Part shown: one piece after another, positions 23,901 through 55,405 of the stretch
Numbering within the stretch: the first letter of the stretch is position 1
Layout: each line of letters starts with the position of its first letter
Origin: Antedon mediterranea
Lineage: Eukaryota; Echinodermata; Crinoidea; Comatulida; Antedonidae
DNA: 64,000 nucleotides
Reading direction: 5' to 3'
Assembly: GCF_964355755.1 (NCBI RefSeq)
Contig: NC_092675.1
Span: 25,150,412 to 25,214,411, forward strand
The notes under the pieces: generated by a model
Told to the model about the DNA's origin: nothing
The model's input: the letters and a program-made list of their open reading frames with translations, nothing else
Databases searched by the model: none
Made by a program: the position numbers and the translations under genes

Positions 23901-26900
23901 CCTAATAGGAAGAAACACCGATAGTAAATGGGAAGAATGCAAATACCTCGGTAGTAACTTGGACACAGAAAAAGACATCAAAAGAAGAAAATCACTAGCA
24001 GCTATGGCATATAACAAGCTGAAGCCGTCGCTAGAACACAAAACGATGTCTATAGACGTGAAATCCCGTTTGTTTGACGCATACATAGCAAGTATTTTCT
24101 TATATAACAGTGAACTCTGGGTACTAAACAAAAAATTACAAGAGAGTATAGATATATATCACAGGAAAATGTTGCGAAAGATGATAGATATTAAATTAAC
24201 AGATAGAGTGTGTAACACGAAAATATACGAGATAACAAAACAAGAAGAATGGAGTAAAAGAATTAAACGAAGGAGACTAAAATCGTATGGACACATAATT
24301 AGATTACCGGATGATACCCCAATCAAACAAACAATGAAGGAAACTAACAGGAAAGTAAAACGACCCGTAGGAAGACCAAGAAATAACTGGATGAATCAAA
24401 TAAAGAAAGACTTACAAGGACTAGTAGACACTAACACAATAACAAACCATCCTGCCATAAACAGAAAAAAATGGAAACAAATTGTGGAAAGCGTAATGTC
24501 GGAAGACGGAAAACGTTAGCAACAAGCAACAATTTCCATGCAAAAGCATATAAGAATACGTTCTCGCATTGATAATACTCTCAACAAACTGCAACATTTT
24601 TATTTAATACAGATGAATCACCTTTTTTTTTCATCTTTTAGGAGGAATTATTAAGTTCTTTAAAACTTCATGGTTTTGCTGTTTTCAAAACTGAAGGAGG
24701 AGATCCTCTAACAGCGCACCAGTTAATGACATCAAAGCTTGTTCCATATCATTATCTGTTAGTCTATCAAGACCATCTCATTCACCTTGCTCTTTTGTAT
24801 GAAAGAAGTGACTTGTATTTATGGAAAGGTCCGCTTGAGTTACCAAGCAGTAGCAAGCTGTACCAAATTAATTTGGAGATTGGTACATTTGCAACTCCTT
24901 ATCCTGCAGCCATTAAAAAGTAAATCATTAATTTATTCTTTATTTTTCCATAATGAAAACTATATACAATTTATTATGCAGCAAATTTACTGGACAAATA
25001 GAATGGTTTTAATTTATTATTAATATATTAATTACATTAGTAATAATGAAAATATAATAACCTTCAATCAAGCACTCTGACTGACTATTATATTAACTCA
25101 TATTATTAGGTTTCTGGCTTATAGTGAAAAACTTTAGTATAACAATAAAGCCAACCATAGAGTATCATCATCATATCCGAATTCTGGATCTGAAACTTGA
25201 ATTTCTTTGAAATAATACAAATGATAGGAGACTTTGTTTTATGTTATATAAAATCATTCAGTGGATCTTCTTGAATTTCTTGACCAATTGTTGTTTAATT
25301 CTAATTCAGTACTTGACAATTTATCATCAGGTTTGAAGTAGCAGAAGTCAAAATTGACGGCATCTCCTTAAAAGTTCCAAAACGGCCAAATAGATATTTA
25401 AGAAGTCTCCAAAATTCAAAGTTTCTTGAGTGTGACTACCAGCAAGCAATGGACTTCTACAGTGTTCATGGGAAAGATGACTCCTCAGTTGCTCTTGATT
25501 TTAAAAATAGAGCAATTGATGTAATATCACAAGGACAAAGAATTTTGGATGAGTTAGGGGTTTCATTCTGGCTTAGTAGTGGTACTTGTTTAGGTAAGTT
25601 TAAGGTAAATATGTAAAATACATTTTTTCAATAGTATAATAATTGATAATCTTTATTGTACTGTACTTTTGCTTAATACACTTGGCATAAACATCATTAA
25701 ATTACTTTTCTGTCTAAACCAATTATGCTGGGTAGTTATAAATGTTTATATTTTGCTGGCTTTCGGCCTCCTGAGTAACACAATGAAATCCTCCACATTT
25801 TTGCTGGTAGTATAAAATGAGTTACATTTAAAGTAGCAAGTTCAAACAAAGTACACCAATCATCAATTGTGCAACACTTTCTTATGTTTGTTTGTTTGTT
25901 TTGTTTGTTTTATCTTTATACTGGGTGACCTCTTCAGTCAAAGACTGATCTCCCAGAGGGCCCAGTTGGTGATCAGTGGCTGTAATGTACTAATACACCG
26001 GGGTAACCCCCTACTCGTCTCAAAAGATGTACTAGGTTCTTTAAAGTGCACACGACCAAGTTGTGTACACTGGACCTACGGCTTATAGTCCTTATCCGAG
26101 AAGACTCGTTCTACCACCAGAACCATGGAGTGAGTGAGCCTCGAACCCCTGCCGATGTTATGGCTACGTGATTACGGTTCCACTGTCTTAACCGCTCAGC
26201 CACTCACTCATATATGTATGTATGTATGTATGTAACAAACAAATATATAACTGAAGTATAATAGTTAGTTAGATAAATGTGTTTAAAGTAATAAGATAGA
26301 AATTGAACAAGTAAGACTATTATCGTATTATCGACCTGGATGACTTTCCATCATTTGTATGATTTATCTATTGTGACTATAAAACATATATCTTCAACTA
26401 CAGAATTATTACACATTTGATCTCGATCTTTAGGATGGTTTAGAGAGTGTAGTATTATCCCACATAGTAAAGACGTTGACTTTGGTATATGGGCAGTTGA
26501 TTACAAACCAAATATAATAAGTGCCTTTGAAATGAATGGCTGGATGTTGAAGCATATACTTGGAAAGGTAATTGTAATATAAACATATATAAAATATGAT
26601 TGTCAGAAAGGCTAATTATTTACATTAATTCAGTAACTATATTTACATGATGTATAGTACTGTATTATTAGGGAAAAAATGTTTTGCAGAACATTGCCAG
26701 AAAGTCTAATGAAGGGTGACTCGATCTCTTAATCATACTATCTGAATTCAAACATTAACATCCAAACACATGACTATAGCCAATCTCTTGGTTGATTGAC
26801 TTCTACACATAAAATCTGTTATTTCAGGTTGAAGACAGTTTTGAATTGTCCTTTATTCATAAAAATGGATTGAAACTTGATTTATTCTTCTTCTATGAAG

Positions 26901-27627
26901 AAGTTGATCATGTTTGGAATGGTGGTACTGATGTCTATACCGCAATTAAATATAAGTAAGTTTTAAGATATATATTATAAAAAAGGCAAAATAATGTGGA
27001 TTAACTGTAGCTGGATTTTAATGGCGATACAAATTTACTAAAAAAAGTAAGTCAAAAGATAAAGTAAACTGCCAGAAAAAACCTATGCTAATTTTAAAAT
27101 AAAATAATAAAAAGGTGACCAGTTACATACAATTTCAACATTAAAGATATTTAAAAAGTATTGAAGTAGTTAGAAAGTATCGTTTCAAAAGAACTTTCAG
27201 ATACATTTTTTTTAAATGCATGTAACCTGTGACATTTAAGTTTGAAATAAGGATTAATAAATATGTTTATATCTTTATGATATTGAAACTAACTAATGAT
27301 AACATGGTATTGGATCAGGATTTGAACCCATGCATTCAGGGATCCTTGCTGGTATATTAACCACCAGTCTACTGTGTCATTATGATAATGAAATTTATGT
27401 TCATATTTTTTAGGTATAGTTTTCCAAAGTTCCATCTGTGTTGGACCGAGTTCCAATTAATGCTTGTGAGAGTTCCATGTGAGACTGAACCATACATCAA
27501 AGCTAACTATGGCAAACATTGGAGAAAGAAATTAGAAGAATGGGATTGGAAAAGCAGCCCACCGAATGTGAAGGAAAATGGCCGTTGGCTTGAAGAAGAA
27601 TACCAGGATGCTATACAAGTATTCTAA
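20920..27627 (+). CDS. FKTN: Fukutin, ribitol-5-phosphate transferase of alpha-dystroglycan glycosylation
   Basis: Golgi type II membrane enzyme; the family adds ribitol-5-phosphate from CDP-ribitol to the core M3 glycan of alpha-dystroglycan. Coding exons 20920-21024, 21259-21303, 21603-21797, 24642-24919, 25331-25593, 26434-26567, 26828-26955, 27414-27627, all GT-AG and in phase, giving about 453 residues against 461 in human. A short basic N-terminus is followed by a single hydrophobic segment at about residues 6-26. The C-terminal LicD-type nucleotidyltransferase part holds [13 protein letters not shown], the acidic SKDVDFGIW motif (metal/nucleotide binding in the family) and [18 protein letters not shown]. 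The end, [16 protein letters not shown] then DAIQVF-stop, matches the family end closely. Intron 3 (21798-24641) is swollen by transposons. The start ATG follows a probable 5' UTR splice acceptor at 20879. Divergent from the p85 gene; DPYD follows on the same strand. Confidence 0.95.
22148..22334. mobile_element. MITE with perfect inverted ends, TA target site
   Basis: CAGTCAACTCTCCCAATACC at the left is matched exactly by its reverse complement at the right, with TA duplicated on both sides (22146-22147, 22335-22336). Length 187 bp, no coding. The ends look like pogo/Tigger or other Tc1/mariner derivatives. It lies in fukutin intron 3 next to the LINE remnant. Confidence 0.85.
22403..23311. 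mobile_element. GGTCCGG-array DNA element, Ginger-like ends, 909 bp
   Basis: Ends begin TGTCAC and finish GTGACA, with TTCC duplicated at 22399-22402 and 23312-23315. The first 200 bp alternate GGTCCGGCCGGACC and TTTTGGCNGCCAAAA palindromes; the last 110 bp hold the same words. The centre is unrelated AT-rich DNA. The TGTNR ends and 4-bp duplication are the same grammar as the element at 19875-20648 although the sequences differ. It interrupts the LINE frame that resumes at 23316. Open frames across its array are an artefact of the repeats. Confidence 0.75.
23312..24519 (+). mobile_element. LINE (non-LTR) reverse transcriptase, 3' part of an ORF2-like frame
   Basis: An uninterrupted frame of about 400 codons. 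Visible RT blocks: [22 protein letters not shown] (catalytic Asp), [21 protein letters not shown] (YADD catalytic box) and [12 protein letters not shown], then a C-terminal GHIIRLPDD and [10 protein letters not shown] segment common in RTE-like and related LINE proteins. The endonuclease domain and the start of the RT domain are missing. The frame continues, in phase, from 22337-22402 on the other side of the inserted DNA element. Clade not assigned. Not part of fukutin: it lies in intron 3 between exons ending 21797 and starting 24642. No tail or target duplication was identified. Confidence 0.9.
25919..26208 (-). mobile_element. tRNA-derived SINE, copy B
   Basis: Minus strand: GTGAGTGGCTGAGCGGTTAA head with A box, B box GGGTTCGAGGC, then the shared body (CACTGGACCTACGG, AAAGATGTACTAGG reversed) and a 3' portion ending near GGTCACCCAGTATAAAG. 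On the plus strand it is followed by a TATG microsatellite at 26209-26233. In fukutin intron 5. Confidence 0.82.
27313..27380 (-). repeat. tRNA-like (SINE head) fragment
   Basis: Minus strand shows a tRNA-like layout: TAGACTGGTGGTTAATATAC at the A-box position and GGGTTCAAATCC as B box about 40 nt later. Acceptor stem pairing is poor, so it is a SINE head or decayed tRNA copy, not a gene. In fukutin intron 7. Confidence 0.4.
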
Positions 27628-27636
27628 TAGCTATCT

Positions 27637-28018
27637 CATGGAGAATGCCTCTCTTCAGATACAACCATTTAACATCTGCCCACATCTCAGATGGAGAATG
27701 TCTCTCTACAGATACAGCCATTGAGCATCTGCCCACATCTCAGATGGAGAGTGCCTCTCACAGATTCAGCCATTGAGCATCTGCCCACATCTCAGATGGA
27801 GAATGTCTCTCACAGATTCAGCCATTGAGCATCTTCCCACATCTCAGATGGAGAATGTCTCTCACAGATTCAGCCATTGAGCATCTGCCCACATCTCAGA
27901 TGGAGAATGCCTCTCGACAGATACAATCATTGAGCATTTGCCGACATCTCAGATGGAGAATGCCTCTTTACAGATACAGCCATTGAGCATCTGCCCACAT
28001 CTCAGATGGATGATGTCT
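27637..28018 (+). repeat. Minisatellite, about 53-bp unit, seven copies, in fukutin 3' UTR
   Basis: Begins 10 bp after the fukutin stop. The unit contains CATCTCAGATGGAGAATG, CTCTCTACAGATACAGCC and ATTGAGCATCTGCCCA; successive copies differ by a few substitutions and by deletion of one or two bases, giving 52-54 bp spacing. The last copy breaks off at GATGATGTCTCTAT. Unit length is not a multiple of three and it follows the stop, so it is untranslated. A poly(A) signal follows at 28356. Confidence 0.9.
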
Positions 28019-28355
28019 CTATTTACAACCATCATATTTACAAGCAAATATGTAGCAGAAATCCTGTACATCATGAAGGCATATCATCATGTATGCATGT
28101 AGCTAAAAGAAGTCTATTGTTCAGATTTTAATATCAAGTTAGTTAGATTGTTGGAGATCATGCTAAAGTCCATCTGAACTTGCATATCTCTACTGTAATA
28201 TCTATACCATCCAACTGACAATGTTCTTCTAAATAAATAAATAACAAAATACATAATATTATGTATTGTATTTTACTACTTAAAAATGATTATGTAAGAG
28301 GAAATAACTTTTTTAATTGCAATAGAATCAGTTTATGTGCTATTTATTATTTTTC

Positions 28356-28361
28356 AATAAA
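28356..28361 (+). terminator. Candidate fukutin poly(A) signal AATAAA
   Basis: AATAAA in TTTTCAATAAAAAAAAG, about 730 bp after the stop and after the minisatellite; other AATAAA words occur at about 28230-28245, so the site used is uncertain. Confidence 0.4.
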
Positions 28362-28439
28362 AAAAAGTAAAATAACTGGAATTTTGTGAAAACCTTTGTT
28401 AATCTTTAATCGCTGCTGCTTCCCTACCAGTTTCAAAAT

Positions 28440-28600
28440 ACAATAAAACCCCTATTAATATGTCCCCTTAATAGGTGTGCCCCTTGAATTGTGGAACCCT
28501 TATTAATTTGTCTCCTTTTAATAGGGGTGTCCGTTGATTAGAGGTACCCCTGTTAATGTTTCCTCTTAATAGGGGTGTCCCTTGAATAGGGCTTGGCTGT
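28440..28600. repeat. CCCCTATTAA/TTAATAGGGG repeat block
   Basis: Three degenerate copies of a roughly 45-60 bp unit, each with TTAATAGGGGTGTCC or its variant and an opposite CCCTATTAAT word. Such AGGGG/CCCCT inverted repeats recur at 1078-1302 and 62330-62400 and look like the ends of a MITE family. The rest of 28602-29230 shows nothing recognisable. Confidence 0.5.
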
Positions 28601-29239
28601 TTATGTTCCAGGAGGGGATATTTATATTGTATAGGCCTACTCAGTAATGGATTACTAGATGGCCTAAACTATTGCATTTACAGTACTGATACTTCTATAA
28701 TAGATTAAAAGAAGAAAATGTACTTTGGCGAAAATAAGGTAAAGAGTCGTCTCTAGAATCAGGACGATATCTACTTTAAAAAGTACTGATTAATAGTTTA
28801 TTACATCATTAAGATATTTGGGAAAGATGATGAAAATTAGATGCTGATTTTGGGCCTAATAGCGCGGAAATTGTACGAGATAATTTGAGATTAGAAAAAG
28901 TGGATGAAGCTGGAAATTCGTCATGTCACCCAAATGCAATTACTGCCTGCTCACAATACTAAATATCCTCTCCGTAACAGAAAAAAATGGAAACAAATTA
29001 TTATGAGAAAACATGTCAGAGATGATGTTTCGTTGTGATTACGCCAGTCCGTTTTATTTATTTATAATACTGTATTTAAATGTAATTTACAAAATATAAT
29101 ATTTAATAAGCCTTGAAAAAGAAAACTGAATAGAAGGAAGATTCGAGATAAAAAAAAATACAAATATATAGTGTGTCTATTCAAAATCATTACATGGTTT
29201 TTAATAGACAAATTTTGCACAGTAAAATAGGGCCCCAGA

Positions 29240-29300
29240 ATTATTCCATGGAATAATGGTCGGACGATGTCCCGTAGTATTAGCCAATCAAATCGCTCAG
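29240..29300 (+). promoter_or_regulatory. Candidate DPYD proximal promoter: palindrome and CCAAT box
   Basis: An 18-bp perfect palindrome ATTATTCCATGGAATAAT (29240-29257) lies about 150 bp before the DPYD start codon, followed by a CCAAT pentamer at 29284-29288 (AGCCAATCAAATC). GGAAT/ATTCC halves resemble TEAD sites, but similar palindromes also occur in repeats. No TATA box. Placement is the main support. Confidence 0.35.
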
Positions 29301-29403
29301 TTTACTTAAAATCTGATATCAGAGATGTGACAGAAATCCGATATTTAACTACGTGGAGCAGGCTGTGTAAATAAACATATGCCTTACCAAACGACAACTT
29401 AAC

Positions 29404-41160
<11,757 letters not shown>

Positions 41161-44137
41161 GATATTATTATTCCTTAACTCATTATTCTACACACTTTCC
41201 CATCCTCAATTTTAATTACATTTCTCTGATTTTACTGTTATGTATTAGTATTTAATTTGTTAATGGCATATATCCAGAAATCACTAAGGGGGAATTTATC
41301 ACTGCTGCAAAATGTGGTAATCCATTTATACATGACAAACATACGCACAAGAGGACAAAGTTGTATAAAAGTTTTTACATTTTTTTGGAGGAGCTGTAGT
41401 TTTGGTTTTTTAAACAAATGTTGGCATCAGATAGGATTGATTTGGATCGGTAGGGGTGTATCTTATTAGGCCTACTTATGGTAGAAGTGCACTTAAAGTT
41501 ACTGTATGTTGCTACAGTAATACACACTTTCAGATTTTTTTGTTAAATTCATGCTAATTAATAATATAAATAAAATACATTTAATTATATAAGTTTGTAT
41601 AGAATTCCTTGGAGAATTATCAGTATGCTTCTTGTCAGAATCTACTAATCTAAAATGAATAGATTTTTGGTGTTTCCATTTCAGTATTACCACCAGTGAG
41701 TATGTCTTCTGATGTTGGACTCAATATTAAAGTTATATATAGAATGCTATTATTTCATATTGAAAAGCATAGTCCATATTTAAATGTGTTGTTTTATCAA
41801 AATAATTATTTGGTAGTTAATTATTTAGTTTACTATTTTTCATTTAAACATATTTATCATAAAATACAAAACTTGTACAGGTATAACATTTTACATAATC
41901 AAGCTTTATAAGTATAAATTTAATGAAAAAGTTGATGAAAAGTGTGATTGGGAAAATGACAAAATGTTTCCTTTATTTTCTTCCTCAAATATTTTGAAAT
42001 ATATAATATACTCTTGCTGTACTATGCCGTATTGTGATAAATTGTTGATATATAACATGGCCATTTATGAAAATAATTACATTACTGAAATAAATTGTAT
42101 TGATTTTAGAGACTTGTTTACAGTGTGATTAAGAGATAAGACTTAAGTGGGGGTAAGACTTAAGGAGTGGGGGGTAAGACTTAAGTGGGGTGGAAAGGAA
42201 TACAATATCAAACATATTTGCAAAAGGAAATATTTAAACAGACTTATTTCTTTCAATACCTCTTTTCTGTGGTGGTCAAGTCCGCTTGCTAGCAAATCCA
42301 GGTTGATCTACCTTGGTAGACTCGTACCAGTGCAGTGCTGTACCAGGACCGTAGCAAGAAATTAACAAAGATGTTTTAAATATAATGAATATAACTTATA
42401 CTTGTTGTTGGGATTGGGTGATGAATTGATTGGTGAAAATTGGCCCTGCTTATACTAAGCAGATATTTGATTGTTTGACAGTACTTTGTATCGCGTGCCA
42501 TTCATTATTTGTATACCATTGAACGTTTTATATGAAAGCCAACTTATGGAGTTTGCCATCTATAATTTTGTAAAACAAATATTTAAAAGGAGAGATCACA
42601 TGGATGGAAGTGCTGAATGTGCATGTTCCTTTCGACGTTATACAACATTATCGTCGTTAACAGTTCAACGACGATTGTTTGAAAACGATCAAGTTGATAT
42701 TATAACGATAGTGAGTACCTTTTCCTGTAAATCGTTAACATTTCAACGTTTACGTAGAAGATTGCCGATTATTGTTAACGATAGCATCGAATAACGTCGA
42801 CAGGAAAACATGGTTAAGCTTTATCAGCCGCTGCTTCGTGCCTGTACAGTAAATGATAAATCAATAGGGATTCTGAATAAACATTGCAATTCCAACAAAT
42901 TTTATTTAAAGATTCAACTACAATAATCCAACAATATGAAGTGTCATAAAAAAAACATGCAACATAAAATATGATATTAATAGTATGGGTAACATAAAAA
43001 AAGCAACACTTTGGGTTTTGGTTAATTCTATATCTAAGTTACTAGCGGTGTTAAAGCTCTATATTATACTAATAATTTAAACCTTTTTACATTTGCGTAG
43101 GAAAAAGTTTAAAAATGAATGATACATTTAATAATGAAACAAATATATATTTTGATAGTTTAGTATAATTTACTACTTTTTTACACTACATGTGACTAAC
43201 ATAAATGCCCAACAAAATAAAATACCAAATTTTAACATTATGGCTTATGGACTATAATACACTTTAATGGGAATGTTTCCAATATATATTATCAAGCATA
43301 CATGCAAAAGTGTTGTTGATACAATCTTAAATAGTCAAATTGAAAATTTAGATTAGTTAGATCATTCCATCCCATCAAGCTACTTTCTGTACCTCCTACA
43401 TTTATTTTGTTATAGCTTACATTTTTTCTCAGTCATCACCAGTATACACATATCATCATACTTTTAATAGCATTCATTCAATATTTCACTCATTCTAAAA
43501 ATTTAACTGCACTAAAATAAGAAACAGGAACACCACATACAGACAATACACCATATACTAATAATGCCAATTAAACATTTTTTTCCTAGATTTTTGAAAT
43601 TAAATATACAATGTGTCTTTGGAGTTTAAACTTTAGTGGATCATGTTACTAATAATTCAGTTCATCTACTCACCAACTATTATAAGCATATGCTTATAGT
43701 GTGGAGAATATTTGCAGTTAATAAAACAAGACGATATATATAAGCACACATATACAATCATGCATGCAGCAACCAAACTTAAATCCAAGTGCAATACACC
43801 ATTCTAAGTTAAGGCGGTAATGACATGAATGTTAAACCACACTTCTAGTGATGCAAATCTTAACAAATAACAAAAGGTGACCACGGCTGCTAATAAGCGT
43901 ACCACCTAATATCCCAATAAGAGGACACCATTCAAAACTAGTTATCTCCTCTTCTAGCTTTGATTAATGCTCCCTTTTGGACGTTTCCTCTTAAATGTAA
44001 TGTACATATTTATACAGTGAAACCATCATCAACTAAATCAAACTAAATTCAATATTCATATTTTTTCCCACAATGTAAACATTATGTGCTTTGTATTTTT
44101 TTTGTAATATCAAGGTCAAAATAAGTGATCAATAAGA
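41161..44137. other. Convergent DPYD-vasa intergenic and 3' UTR region
   Basis: No coding sequence supported. AATAAA at 42089-42094 could end DPYD transcripts and the reverse-strand AATAAA at 42901-42906 could end vasa. A short G-rich repeat with three TAAGACTTAAG words lies at 42131-42192. At 42640-42790 several GTTAACG/CAACGTT inverted words (TCGTCGTTAACAGTTCAACG) suggest a small hairpin repeat. The rest is AT-rich without visible features. Confidence 0.45.
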
Positions 44138-52483
<8,346 letters not shown>

Positions 52484-53063
52484 TTTATTTCAGTATATAA
52501 GATTGATTGTTATTATTGCTTATTAACACTGAGTACTGTTTCTGTAAAGTAAATACATAGGATATAGGTATAGTAGTACAAGCAGTATAGCAATTGGTTA
52601 AAAAAAAAATATGAATGCTATGGTCTAGTGGATACTACATTCGGGAAATTCCCAATAAAAATGTGAAATATGACCTTTGACATTTATCTAAACGCATACA
52701 ATGTTCTGTCTGTAGAAATTACATTACATAAATACTAAATATTTAGTTTCAGTAATGATTAAACACCGATTAAAGTAGTTGATCCCTCCCTAAATACCAA
52801 GAACACCTTTTCAATAGTTTTAAAATTTTGGCTTTGGTTAGATACAGCACTTCTCTAGGCGGTGTGTGACCGAAACAGCCGCCGACTGAAACGGCCGCCA
52901 ACATTTTCTATGGGACGCCAATACCGCCACAGCTACAACAAGCCAATGCAGTATTATAAACGTACAGTAAAGCCTATGAAACCATGATGGAGGAACAAAT
53001 AAATGAAACCAACCAATATATGTTTAAAAATAAAATCAAAGAATAAACATATTTTTTAGTTAA

Positions 53064-55401
53064 AGACCCCTTCCCTGCAATTTTCGACATTTTTTGGAAA
53101 ATAATATATATATATCACTTTAAAAACATTAAACCATGTCATTCCTTGTCTTAAATGTACGTTTTATGGTAAATTATGATAAAAAGTGAGAAACAATGCA
53201 CTACCTAGTAGCTCGCGGCGATCGACCTCTCGTGGACCAGGGCTCGATTTATCTTTTTCATGTTGCTAGCCCACTGGGCTAGTTCACTGTAGATTTCACT
53301 AGCCCATACATTATTTTACTAGCCCACTCATATCGCACCGTGATAGCAGGGCCACCATATAAATGAATACAGGCATTTTGTACAATCTTAACAATCGGGA
53401 ATTGCTACACATTTACATACATACTGTAATATTTCTTGAAAAATTACACAAAATTGTGGTCAAGTTCAATATTGAATATCGAAACGTGGCAGGCTGAAGG
53501 CGCTTGACCTTTGACAAGATCGCCTAATTTTTTAGTTTTAACTTTACAATACTTAGTGTTGTATATTCTGGTACAGCCGCTCCATGATCTCTTTGCTTTT
53601 CTTCCTTATATCTTTACTCTTTTTTAAAGTTTTACTAACGATTTTTATTTTATTTTATTATATTTATGTTTTTGCTTTATGTACACGACAACTAACGATC
53701 AAATAACAGTTTTTCACATCGCAACTTATACAACGTAATTTTGAAAACTTATACAACGTAATTTTGAAAACTACAACCATTTTTCTATATACATACAACG
53801 TACATTTCTAGTCTAACAAAAAAAATTTCTAAACTTTCTATTATTTAAAAGTCGAAGATAGCCAGGTCTCGGGTCCATTCTATTGTCGCCACAGATTGAT
53901 ATCTTCATCAGTACTTCTATGAATGGATGATTAGGTGGGAACACGAACGCTAGTTCATACCCAGTACCGTTTGATCGTACGATTAATCGGGAAACTACCA
54001 TACGAAATTGTATTTCTTTATTGTTCACATAAAAATTAACTTTGCGTCGCATAGTCTATTTCATGCTCACCACATTTACAGAATTGATTTATTGAGGTCT
54101 TTTTGTTGTTGGGCTTCAACCTAGCTGAGAAAACTTTTTAGATTCTGTCTACCTTAGGCCTAGCCTAACCCTAACCAACTCCCTGTCCTAACTAACCTGG
54201 CCCATATTAGATAACTGTAGTAAGGTAGCTAGGATAGACCTACCTAGATCGCATTGGAGCACCTGGCCTACTGCTACCAAAATGGTACTACCTAGCTGCT
54301 GAGCAGCCATCATGATGCCAAATTAACAATACAAACTCTTGTGTCTTGAGACTGCCTACTGAACCTATTGTCTTATTGAAGCTTACAGAGGCCTTTTATC
54401 ACTAAATGATTTATTTTTGGTTTTATTTTAAACAAATTAAAAAATACCAAGCTTTTTGGCTTTTGATTCTATCTAGGCCTACGCATTATAAAATATGGCC
54501 TCCATGGCCTACCTACAGCTGGTATAGAGCCAGCCACCCGGCCCTACAAAATATCCCTAGCTCTGATCTGTGACAACCAGGCCTGACAAGACCAGACAAG
54601 TTATTTTTAACATTGACAAAATTCTACTACATTTGGCCAATCACAATAACCTGAGTAACAAAAACATAATGGCCAATCATAATTCGGGAAATTTGCTTGA
54701 TTATGAGAGGCTCCGCCTACTTCATCTCTTGTTATGGCCACAGCAGCGCGCGAGTGGTTTTTTTTGCTGATGTTGCCAAGGCATGTCTTTTATGCTGGAA
54801 TTATTTTTATGAGGTCATTTCGTCCCAATTTCGAGTTCCCACAACTTACTAGCCATCCGGGCTTAAAGGAAAATACTTTAGGTAGCCCGGAGCTGTTTTT
54901 ACTAGCCATTGTACGCCGGGCTAGCACTAAATCGAGCCCTGTGGACGGTCTTAGGCCTAGCCTAGCTAGGCTTAGTTTTGTAGGCCTAGCTGGTAAACAT
55001 CAGTAACGTACGAACATCGTACGCTAGCTATATACCTACCTAGCCTGACGTTGTATAGTTGCTGCATTAATTGTCTTTCTATTTTTGCCAGACTCCGTTG
55101 ATACAAATTGGGGAAAACCCGGTATTTTCGCTGAAAAATTAGGAGTCTTCCATTTGTTTTGGCCTCACGATCGATCGAAAAGTGGGCGAATTACAGGTGA
55201 AAAACAAAAATATCAATCCACGCGCAATGCATTTTGGGATTTATAGCGGGCCGCTATAATTATTAGAATCGACTTATTTTTCACATTTTTAACCGTTTAA
55301 AGACGAAAAAAGTTATCGCAATAGAACCATATAGTATTATTTTTACATTAAATATAGTTTGTGATCTTAAATTAGATCTAAAAAACGTAGGGAAGGGGGC
55401 T
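53064..55401. mobile_element. TTAA-flanked DNA element split by a hAT-like insertion
   Basis: Ends AGACCCCTTCCCTGC and, inverted, AGCCCCCTTCCCTAC lie between TTAA tetranucleotides (53060-53063 and 55402-55405), the target used by piggyBac and Kolobok elements. Excluding the nested insertion its own length is about 0.63 kb, without coding capacity. Confidence 0.68.
53238..54941. mobile_element. Non-autonomous hAT-like element nested in the TTAA element, 1704 bp
   Basis: Ends CAGGGCTCGATTTA are inverted and the flanks share the 5-bp direct repeat TGGAC (53233-53237 and 54942-54946). Both subterminal zones repeat ACTAGCCC/GGGCTAGT. One minus-strand frame of 79 codons (53813-54052) is unlike anything I recognise and may be chance. 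hAT families with 5-bp duplications are known. Confidence 0.75.
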
Positions 55402-55405
55402 TTAA

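Noticed and set aside
23472-24131. Minus-strand frame of 219 codons
   Set aside because: Antisense shadow of the LINE reverse transcriptase, with no motif of its own.
53813-54052. Minus-strand frame of 79 codons in the nested hAT-like element as a transposase piece
   Set aside because: No hAT catalytic or dimerisation motif seen; kept only as a note in the element.
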